From Eubacteriales bacterium (GTDB lineage Bacteria > Bacillota > Clostridia > Peptostreptococcales > Anaerovoracaceae): a DNA stretch of 64,000 nucleotides. The DNA lies in the NCBI GenBank assembly GCA_028872475.1, contig JAQYMQ010000011.1, positions 1-64,000 on the forward strand. The letters are read 5' to 3'. A program made the position numbers and the translations under genes. The notes beneath the pieces are model-generated. The model was given only the letters and a program-made list of their open reading frames with translations, made no database searches and was not told where the DNA came from. Below, piece by piece: positions 9,575 to 16,031 of this stretch (within the stretch, counting starts at the first letter, position 1; every line of letters starts with the position of its first letter).

Positions 9575-9651
9575 GGACCATTAGCTCAGTTGGTCAGAGC
9601 ATCCGGCTCATAACCGGCAGGTCCGGGGTTCAAGTCCCTGATGGTCCACCA
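9575..9651 (+). tRNA. tRNA with CAT anticodon, probably tRNA-Ile2 (lysidine-modified)
   Basis: 77 nt; acceptor GGACCAT/ATGGTCC; anticodon CAT in CTCATAA; encoded CCA. The C4-G69 and C5-G68 acceptor pairs and the GGCTCATAACC arm resemble tRNA-Ile2, the TilS lysidine substrate, more than an elongator tRNA-Met. It lacks initiator features. Automated tools may label it Met. Confidence 0.9.
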
Positions 9652-9655
9652 ATAT

Positions 9656-9731
<76 letters not shown>

Positions 9732-9734
9732 CAT

Positions 9735-9764
9735 AGCCTGTTTCGTATGAGACGGGCTTTTGTT
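9735..9764 (+). terminator. Rho-independent terminator of the tRNA array
   Basis: 10-bp stem AGCCTGTTTC/GAGACGGGCT with a GTAT loop, followed by TTTTGTT. Confidence 0.85.
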
Positions 9765-9799
9765 ATATATGGAATAATGTATTGAGTGAGGTATATATT

Positions 9800-10384
9800 A
9801 TGGCACAATTATTTTTTAAATATAGTACCATGAATGCTGGTAAATCTATTGAACTTATCAAGGTTGCATATAACTATGAAGAGCGCGGTAAAAGAGTTTT
9901 ATGTATGGCGCCTAGTGTTGACGAAAAAAATGACAATGTAACTATTTCGTCTAGAGTAGGGTTAAGTAGAGAGGCACTGGCAATTAAGGAAAATATAAAT
10001 ATTTTGGAAATTTTTATGCGAGAGAATGAAAAGTATCCTATCGACTGTATATTGATTGATGAGGGGCAGTTTTTGAAAAAACATCATGTTCAAGAGTTAG
10101 TAGAGATTGTGGATAGTTTGAATGTGCCTGTTATGGTATATGGATTAAAAAATGATTTTAAGAATGAGCTATTTGAGGGTTCGCAATACTTATTAATTTA
10201 CGCAGATAAAATTGAAGAAATCAAGACAATTTGTTGGTGCGGAAGAAAGGCTACAATGAACGCTAGGGTAATTGATGGCAGAATTGTTAAGGAAGGTAAG
10301 CAGATTGTTGTAGGCGGAAATGAGATGTATATTTCACTATGTAGAAAACATTATAGTGATGGTAGGATTAAGCCAGTAGAGTAG
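9800..10384 (+). CDS. tdk: Thymidine kinase
   Basis: A 194-residue type II thymidine kinase, which phosphorylates thymidine in the salvage pathway. The start MAQLFFKYSTMNAGKS carries the P-loop (about residues 9-16). LIDEGQF holds the catalytic glutamate, and CWCGRKATMNARV plus the later C-x-x-x-H hold the structural zinc. The frame opens at a TTG at 9782, but GTGAGG sits correctly before ATG 9800, and homologues begin with this short lead into the P-loop. The gene stands alone, bounded by the tRNA terminator and a convergent regulator. Confidence 0.95.
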   Translation: MAQLFFKYSTMNAGKSIELIKVAYNYEERGKRVLCMAPSVDEKNDNVTISSRVGLSREALAIKENINILEIFMRENEKYPIDCILIDEGQFLKKHHVQELVEIVDSLNVPVMVYGLKNDFKNELFEGSQYLLIYADKIEEIKTICWCGRKATMNARVIDGRIVKEGKQIVVGGNEMYISLCRKHYSDGRIKPVE

Positions 10385-10390
10385 AGTCTG

Positions 10391-10705
10391 TTATAAGGTA
10401 ATATCCTTTAGCATCTTTTTGAGTTTTAATGTCGATTCATAGCACATGTATACACTGTGATCGCCTTCAAATTTTACATAATATTTAGATATCTCCATTA
10501 TTTTATCTAAATTTATTACCAGGTAATTGTGGCAAAAGTGAAAGTTACCTTGTATAAGTTGAAATACGTTTTTGACTTTCGTCTTTTTGGCATAAACTGT
10601 TTCATTAATTGTAACAATAACAGTATCGTGTAGATTTTGATGAAAATATAAAATATCATTTTCTTCTATTCGTTTTGTCGTGCAACCGACTTTGACATAA
10701 AACAT
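10391..10705 (-). CDS. Solo LytTR DNA-binding domain regulator
   Basis: A 104-residue protein consisting only of a LytTR domain: NDILYFHQ, a central beta segment, then NFHFCHNYLVINLDKIMEI, which matches the conserved F-x-x-C/R-H-x-S/Y-x-x-V-N stretch. LytTR domains bind DNA through a beta fold and usually sit behind a receiver domain. Here there is no receiver or membrane segment, and no histidine kinase gene lies nearby. Many Firmicutes encode such short LytTR regulators, often with a membrane partner, none visible here. The ribosome site TAGGAG precedes the ATG. It converges on tdk with a 6-bp gap. Confidence 0.85.
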   Translation of the reverse strand: MFYVKVGCTTKRIEENDILYFHQNLHDTVIVTINETVYAKKTKVKNVFQLIQGNFHFCHNYLVINLDKIMEISKYYVKFEGDHSVYMCYESTLKLKKMLKDITL

Positions 10706-10972
10706 CTGATTCTCCTATTTAATTTTTAAATATGGACTGATTCAAATTTTGTTAAAATATAATGTCAATTAAGTTGAACAATATTATGAGCTATATATTA
10801 CTATTTTTGTCTTTATTTTAACAAATTAATGTATTAAATTATAATAGTAAATTTAAATTTTATAAAATTATTTTTGAAAAATAGTTTTTTGCACATATTT
10901 TAAAGAAATTTTATTTTTGTAATAAGGCAATAATCGTAATTTTAATAAGGGTGATAATTTTCAAAACAATAA
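10706..10972. other. AT-rich divergent intergenic region between the LytTR gene and birA
   Basis: Very AT-rich with no open frame of substance. It must hold the minus-strand promoter of the LytTR gene; I see no unambiguous -35/-10 pair for it. The right edge merges with the birA operator. Confidence 0.5.
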
Positions 10973-11002
10973 TGTTAACCGTATATATGGACATAGTTGA
11001 CA
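10973..11002 (+). promoter_or_regulatory. BirA-type biotin operator
   Basis: Half-sites TGTTAACC (10973-10980) and AGTTGACA (10995-11002) are separated by 14 bp in inverted orientation. This matches the TGTnAAC-spacer-GTTnACA pattern bound by biotin repressor-ligases. The right half-site contains the -35 box of the birA promoter, so binding would block RNA polymerase. Confidence 0.82.
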
Positions 11003-11025
11003 ATGTGAAATACAAAATATATAAT
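10997..11025 (+). promoter_or_regulatory. Promoter of the birA-bio operon
   Basis: TTGACA (10997-11002), 17 bp, TATAAT (11020-11025): perfect consensus, overlapped by the BirA operator. Confidence 0.85.
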
Positions 11026-11033
11026 TAGTATAT

Positions 11034-11063
11034 GTATAGGTAACATAAGCCTATACTTTTTTT
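11034..11063 (+). terminator. Terminator-like hairpin at the 5' end of the birA transcript
   Basis: Stem GTATAGG/CCTATAC (7 bp, 9-nt loop) followed by seven T. It starts about 2 nt after the predicted transcription start, so it could be an attenuator, a 5' stabilising hairpin, or a terminator for weak upstream transcription. Confidence 0.5.
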
Positions 11064-11088
11064 GTGTAAAAGTATTTTGAGGAAAATT

Positions 11089-12072
11089 ATGGGAACAAAA
11101 AATAATATATTAAAGTTATTTGAAGAAAATAGAGGACAATATTTTTCAGGTGAAAATATTGCACAGCAATTCGATGTGTCTAGAACTGCGGTTTGGAAGG
11201 CTGTGAAAAGCTTGCAAAAAGAGGGCTATCCTATCAGTGCAATTACAAATAAAGGGTATTGTCTTTTGGAGTGTACAGATATACTTTCTAAACAAGGAAT
11301 AAATAAATATCTTGATAATAAACTAAAAGAATTGGAGATTGAGGTTTTATCCTCTACAACATCTACTAATGATATATTGAAAGAAAAAGCTAGCGAAGGC
11401 TTGAGAGATGGATATGTTCTTATTGCCAATGAACAGACAAAGGGGAGAGGTCGTTTAAGACGCAATTTTTATTCGCCTAATAATACCGGTGTATATATGA
11501 GCTTGCTTCTTAGACCAAGAAATTATACATCTGAAGATGCTTTGAGTATTACTACTATGGCTGCAGTTGCTATGTGTGAAGCGATAGAGTCGGTGTCTGA
11601 TGAAAAGGCGGAAATAAAGTGGGTAAACGACATCTTTGTTAGGGGTAAGAAGGTTGGAGGAATTTTAACAGAAGGATCATTTGAACTTGAAACTGGATTA
11701 CTTGATTATGCTGTGTTAGGAATAGGTGTTAATTTGTATGAGCCAGTGAACGGGTTTGCAGAGGAATTAAAAGAGATAGCTGGCAGTATATTTTTGAACA
11801 ATGAAAATGATGTAAAAAACAAGTTGGTTGCCGAGTTTTTAAATCGATTTTATAAATATTATCACGCTAACATGCAGAACAATTCAAATGACTATGTTGA
11901 AGAGTATAGAAAGCGAAGTTTTGTTATAGGCAAGAAAGTTAGGTTGATTTCAGGAAACGAATCTAAGAATGCATTAGTTTTAGGGATTGATGATAGTTGT
12001 CATTTGATAGTTAGATACGAGGATGAAAGAGAAGAGTGCTGTTATTCTGGAGAGATTAGCCTTAGGTTTTAG
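11089..12072 (+). CDS. birA: Bifunctional biotin-[acetyl-CoA-carboxylase] ligase / biotin operon repressor
   Basis: 327 residues. The N-terminal winged helix (about 1-60, FSGENIAQQFDVSRTAVWKA) binds DNA. The catalytic domain has GRGRLRRNFYSP (about 115-127) and KWVNDIFVRGKKVGGIL (about 183-200), and a short C-terminal SH3-like domain follows. It makes biotinyl-AMP, transfers biotin to carboxylases, and as holo-dimer represses biotin genes. An in-frame start exists at 11062, but GAGGAAAATT places the ATG at 11089. The HTH and the upstream operator point to autoregulation of the whole downstream biotin locus. Confidence 0.95.
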   Translation: MGTKNNILKLFEENRGQYFSGENIAQQFDVSRTAVWKAVKSLQKEGYPISAITNKGYCLLECTDILSKQGINKYLDNKLKELEIEVLSSTTSTNDILKEKASEGLRDGYVLIANEQTKGRGRLRRNFYSPNNTGVYMSLLLRPRNYTSEDALSITTMAAVAMCEAIESVSDEKAEIKWVNDIFVRGKKVGGILTEGSFELETGLLDYAVLGIGVNLYEPVNGFAEELKEIAGSIFLNNENDVKNKLVAEFLNRFYKYYHANMQNNSNDYVEEYRKRSFVIGKKVRLISGNESKNALVLGIDDSCHLIVRYEDEREECCYSGEISLRF

Positions 12073-12645
12073 ATGAAAAGAGGAAATATGGTTGTAAATA
12101 AGACTAGAAATATTATATTGTGTTCATTTTTTGTTGCACTTATAGTCGTGGGTGCATTTATTAAGATTCCGATTCCGGTTGTACCTTTTACAATGCAACT
12201 ATTTTTCACGTTAATGGCAGGACTTTTGTTAGGTGGAAAGTTAGGTGCAATATCGGTTCTAGGTTATATTGCTTTAGGACTTATAGGACTTCCAGTGTTT
12301 GCTGAGGGTGGTGGACTAGCATATATTTTAAAGCCAAGTTTTGGATATATTATAGGTTTTGCAGTTGGAACATATGTAGCTGGTAAGATTGCTAATAAAG
12401 TGAAGAATCCGGGATATAGACGATTATTGTGGGCTAATTTTGCCGGATTAATCATAGTGTATCTATTTGGATTGGTATATTTTTATGCAATAAGTAATTT
12501 TTATTTAGATGCTCCTATAGGTTTGTTACCGTTGTTTGTATATGGATTTTTATTGGTTGTGCCAGGAGATATTGCATTATGTTTCTTTAGTGCATTTTTA
12601 GGGCAGAGGCTTATACCGGTTTTGAGAAGCAATGGTATTCAATAA
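12073..12645 (+). CDS. bioY: BioY family biotin transporter (ECF S component)
   Basis: 190 residues, about six hydrophobic segments. The family core is clear: GAFIKIPIPVVPFTMQLFF near the N-terminus, then GLLLGGKLGAISVLGYIALG and GLPVFAEGGG. BioY is the substrate-binding membrane subunit of biotin ECF transporters. The shared EcfAAT energising module is not in this window and must be supplied elsewhere, or BioY works alone. The ATG immediately follows the birA stop (TAGATG). A second ATG at 12088 after AGAGGAA is an alternative start. Confidence 0.94.
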   Translation: MKRGNMVVNKTRNIILCSFFVALIVVGAFIKIPIPVVPFTMQLFFTLMAGLLLGGKLGAISVLGYIALGLIGLPVFAEGGGLAYILKPSFGYIIGFAVGTYVAGKIANKVKNPGYRRLLWANFAGLIIVYLFGLVYFYAISNFYLDAPIGLLPLFVYGFLLVVPGDIALCFFSAFLGQRLIPVLRSNGIQ

Positions 12646-12669
12646 TAATGAAATTTATAGATAATTACT

Positions 12670-12707
12670 ATTAGTATTAATTGTATTTTTCAATAATTAA
12701 TATCTAA
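12670..12707 (+). other. Imperfect AT-rich hairpin between bioY and bioB
   Basis: TAGTATTAATTG pairs with CAATAATTAATATCTA around a TATTTTT loop. It lies in the 135-bp bioY-bioB gap, has no BirA half-sites and no T-tract, and could shape operon mRNA stability. A short frame after AAGGATG (ATG 12723, 15 codons) follows it. Confidence 0.3.
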
Positions 12708-12780
12708 GGATGGCTTTATTAGATGAATGTGATTATATTGATTATGCAATTGTTTAGGATTAGGTTTTGAATTAGAAAAA

Positions 12781-13764
12781 ATGATTATGGAAATAGATAG
12801 AATAAGTGAATTAACAAATAAAGTTTTAAATGGTGGAAAAATTTCAAAGAAAGAAGCGTTGGAGTTGTACGATCAACCAATAGATCGACTTTGTGAGTCA
12901 GCAGATAGGATACGCAAACATTTTTGTTCAGATAAGTTTGATATTTGTACAATTGTTAATGCTAAGAGTGGACATTGTTCTGAAGATTGTAAGTTTTGTG
13001 CTCAATCGTCATATAATAATACTCATATTTCAGAATATCTGCTTATGGATATTGACGAAATTGTTAGGCAAGCTAAATTTAATTATGAACAGGGAGTGTT
13101 AAGGTATTCAATAGTAACTTCAGGAAGAAAATTGTCTGATAATGAAGTAGATAAAATGTGTGAAGCAGTAAGTCGAGTCATTGATGAAGTTGGTCTTTCT
13201 GTATGTGTTTCTTTTGGCCTCTTAGATAAAAAGCAGTTTAGCAAATTGAAGGAAGCAGGTGTTACAAGGGTACATAATAACCTTGAAGCTTCAGAAAAAT
13301 ATTTTCCACATATTTGTACTACACATAATTTTGATGATAAAGTCAAAGCGATTCGGAATGCGCAAGAAGTCGGATTAACGGTATGTAGTGGCGGTATTAT
13401 GGGACTTGGTGAATCTGTTGAAGATAGAATAGATATGGCACTTAGTTTGAGAGAGCTTGATATCACAAGTGTACCTGTTAATATGCTTAATGCAATTGAT
13501 GGTACTCCATTTGCAAAAAATGAACGTATAAATGATGATGAGATGAGACGTATTGTTGCTGTTTATAGATTTATTTTGCCGAATGCTTCGATAAGGTTAG
13601 CCGGTGGTAGAGGATTGCTTGCGGATAAAGGTAGGGCGTGCTTTGTGTCTGGTGCTAATTCTGTAATTTCTGGGGATATGCTTACTACTTCAGGAATAAC
13701 TACTAAAGATGATTTATCGATGATAAGTGAATTAGGATATAAGGTGGGACTTTGTAATGAGTAA
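12781..13764 (+). CDS. bioB: Biotin synthase
   Basis: 327-residue radical SAM enzyme that inserts sulfur into dethiobiotin. The SAM cluster cysteines are C66, C70 and C73 (CSEDCKFCAQS). YSIVTSGR, the VHNNLEAS block binding the second cluster, and the C-terminal LAGGRG motif are present. The length is normal. The ATG at 12781 lacks a clear ribosome site; the ATG at 12787 is equally possible. It follows bioY by 135 bp with no new BirA operator, so it is probably read from the birA promoter. The bioD start overlaps its end by 8 bp. Confidence 0.95.
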   Translation: MIMEIDRISELTNKVLNGGKISKKEALELYDQPIDRLCESADRIRKHFCSDKFDICTIVNAKSGHCSEDCKFCAQSSYNNTHISEYLLMDIDEIVRQAKFNYEQGVLRYSIVTSGRKLSDNEVDKMCEAVSRVIDEVGLSVCVSFGLLDKKQFSKLKEAGVTRVHNNLEASEKYFPHICTTHNFDDKVKAIRNAQEVGLTVCSGGIMGLGESVEDRIDMALSLRELDITSVPVNMLNAIDGTPFAKNERINDDEMRRIVAVYRFILPNASIRLAGGRGLLADKGRACFVSGANSVISGDMLTTSGITTKDDLSMISELGYKVGLCNE

Positions 13765-14440
13765 AAAGTTATTTGTGGTAGGTACGGGAACGGATGTTGG
13801 AAAGACATATGTAACAGCCCTTATAGTAAAAAAAATGCGTGAAAGCAAGAAAAAAGTTGCTTATTATAAGGCTGCGATGAGTGGCAATGATCGTAATCAA
13901 TATGGTGAATTAGTGCCTGGTGATGCTGAATATGTTAAGAGAGTATCCGGAATTACACAGCCATTAGATACAATGTGCAAATATATATATGAAAAACCGT
14001 TATCTCCACATCTAGCATCAACGCTGGAAAATAAGTTAATATCATTTAATAAGGTAACTAGTGATTTTGATAAATTGAGTGACAAATATGATTTTTTGAC
14101 TGTTGAAGGTTCAGGTGGTATTATTTGTCCGCTAAGATTAGATGATGAGGAAATTTGGCTGGAAGATTTTATTAAAGAAAAAGATTTTCCTTGTGTTTTA
14201 GTGGCGGATGCAGGCCTTGGAACTATAAATGCTGTAGTCCTCACTGTTGAATATATGAAGATGAAAAATATAAGTTTAAAGGGGATTATTTTTAATAATT
14301 TTGAGCAAGATGATATTATGCATCAGGATAACTTGAAAGTATGTGAAATGATGACTGGTATGAAGATTGTTGCCTGTGTAAAAAATGGAGATGAACACTT
14401 AGAGATTTCTGGAGATTTATTAGAAAGTTTGTACGAATAA
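13757..14440 (+). CDS. bioD: ATP-dependent dethiobiotin synthetase
   Basis: 227 residues. It closes the ureido ring of dethiobiotin from DAPA, CO2 and ATP. The P-loop GTGTDVGKT is at residues 9-17. YKAAMSGN contains the substrate lysine, and VEGSGGIICPL is the family's conserved glycine-rich block. The 8-bp overlap with bioB implies translational coupling. It hands product back to BioB and takes its substrate from the BioA product. Confidence 0.95.
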   Translation: MSKKLFVVGTGTDVGKTYVTALIVKKMRESKKKVAYYKAAMSGNDRNQYGELVPGDAEYVKRVSGITQPLDTMCKYIYEKPLSPHLASTLENKLISFNKVTSDFDKLSDKYDFLTVEGSGGIICPLRLDDEEIWLEDFIKEKDFPCVLVADAGLGTINAVVLTVEYMKMKNISLKGIIFNNFEQDDIMHQDNLKVCEMMTGMKIVACVKNGDEHLEISGDLLESLYE

Positions 14441-14457
14441 TTTGAAAGGATTGCGAT

Positions 14458-15657
14458 ATGATTTGGTATCCATATGAACAAATGAAAACTATGAAACCGC
14501 CATATAAGATTATAGATGCGCAAGGGATATATCTTTACACAGAAGATAAGAAACTTATAGATAGTATTTCGTCGTGGTGGAGTGTTATTCATGGATATAA
14601 AAATAAAGAATTAAATGATGCCATTAAAGAGCAACTTGATATGTTTGCTCATGTTATGCTTGGAGGACTTACTCATGATCCGGCTCAAGCGCTTGCGGAA
14701 AAATTAAAGAGTTGGTTGCCGTGCGATCTTGATTATTGCTTTTTTTCAGACTCCGGAAGTGTAGCTGTAGAGGTAGCTATTAAAATGGCGTTGCAGTATT
14801 ATGTGAATAAAGGAGAGTTTAATCGTACTAAGGTTTTGGCTTTGGAACATTCTTATCATGGAGATACTTTTAGGACTATGGAAATAGGTGATGATGTGGA
14901 CTATCACTTTGTTTTGCAAGCTTATGGAAAAAGTGATAAGGTAATTCATATACCAACTGATATGGATTCTCTAGAGAAGGCTTTTGAACAATATCACGAT
15001 TGTTTGAACTGCTTTATCGTTGAGCCATTGCTACAAGGTGCTGGTGGGATGCGCATGTATGACATTTCTTTTTTACAAAGAGCAAGGAAATTATGTGACC
15101 AATATGAGGTGCTTTTGATTTTTGATGAAGTTGCTACAGGGTTTGGTCGTACAGGACATAGATTTGTTGCAGATGTAGTATTACCTGATATATTAGTTCT
15201 TGGTAAGGCGTTAACAGGTGGTTATATAGGGCATGCAGTGACTGTAGCTAATAAGAAAGTTTATAAAAGATTTTTGAGCGATAATCAAAGTCATGCACTT
15301 ATGCATGGACCAACTTTTATGGCTAATCCTTTAGCTTGTAGCGTGTCTTTAAAAGCAATTGAGCTTTTTGAAAAAAATGATTATATGTCTAAAATCAGTA
15401 AGATTGAAGAGATAACCCGGAGAGAAATGTGTGGTTTTACGGATGAAAGGATTAAAGATATTAGAATTATGGGCGGATGCATTTGTGTGGAAGTGTATAA
15501 TGCTGATGATTTAAAAGGATACCAAGAATTTGCATATAATAGAGGTGTTTTTAGTAGACCATTCCTCAATTATATGTATGCAATGGTACCATATATCATA
15601 GAAGAAGCTGAGTTAGTACAGGTTCTTGATACTATGAAAGCGTGGTTTTTGAGATAA
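14458..15657 (+). CDS. bioA: Adenosylmethionine-8-amino-7-oxononanoate aminotransferase
   Basis: A 399-residue fold-type I PLP aminotransferase converting KAPA to DAPA with SAM as amino donor. SSWWSVIHGY near the N-terminus is the BioA substrate-pocket motif, FFSDSGSVAVE binds the PLP phosphate, IFDEVATGFGRTG holds the cofactor aspartate, and K250 in LGKALTGGY is the Schiff-base lysine. A ribosome site (GAAAGG) lies before the ATG, 17 bp after bioD. It is the last gene of the biotin operon and a terminator follows. The KAPA-forming enzyme BioF is not encoded in the window. Confidence 0.95.
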   Translation: MIWYPYEQMKTMKPPYKIIDAQGIYLYTEDKKLIDSISSWWSVIHGYKNKELNDAIKEQLDMFAHVMLGGLTHDPAQALAEKLKSWLPCDLDYCFFSDSGSVAVEVAIKMALQYYVNKGEFNRTKVLALEHSYHGDTFRTMEIGDDVDYHFVLQAYGKSDKVIHIPTDMDSLEKAFEQYHDCLNCFIVEPLLQGAGGMRMYDISFLQRARKLCDQYEVLLIFDEVATGFGRTGHRFVADVVLPDILVLGKALTGGYIGHAVTVANKKVYKRFLSDNQSHALMHGPTFMANPLACSVSLKAIELFEKNDYMSKISKIEEITRREMCGFTDERIKDIRIMGGCICVEVYNADDLKGYQEFAYNRGVFSRPFLNYMYAMVPYIIEEAELVQVLDTMKAWFLR

Positions 15658-15683
15658 ATTTTAAAAAATGCTGTAACTCAGGT

Positions 15684-15720
15684 CTATTTTGTTTTTTTGT
15701 AATACAAAATAGGTTTTTTT
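15684..15720 (+). terminator. Terminator of the biotin operon
   Basis: 9-bp stem CTATTTTGT/ACAAAATAG with a T-rich loop, followed by GG and seven T. Confidence 0.75.
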
Positions 15721-16031
15721 GGCATAACATACAGTATAAGAAATTTTAATAATAAGTATTTGATACTTTAATATATACTGCCTGATAATTTGTTGAATTT
15801 ACAGATTAATAGGTAGTTTTATTTTTTTAGAAAAATATGATTATAATCTAAAATTGTAGTATAGAAAAATGGTATACGTGTTATTAATGCGGATTGTACT
15901 GTATTGCCACATAAGATATGATAACATTAGTCATGACGGCTTTAATATAAACCAACTTGAAAATACTAAGAAAGTGTATGTTTAAGTGATACTTGTTATT
16001 ACTAGTTAAAAATGAGGAGAAAAGGAGAGAA
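15721..16031. other. AT-rich leader region upstream of the surface-protein gene
   Basis: No gene seen. Best promoter candidate: TTGTAC (15894-15899), 17 bp, TATGAT (15917-15922), leaving an untranslated leader of about 100 nt before the ATG at 16032. No known riboswitch recognised. Confidence 0.45.
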
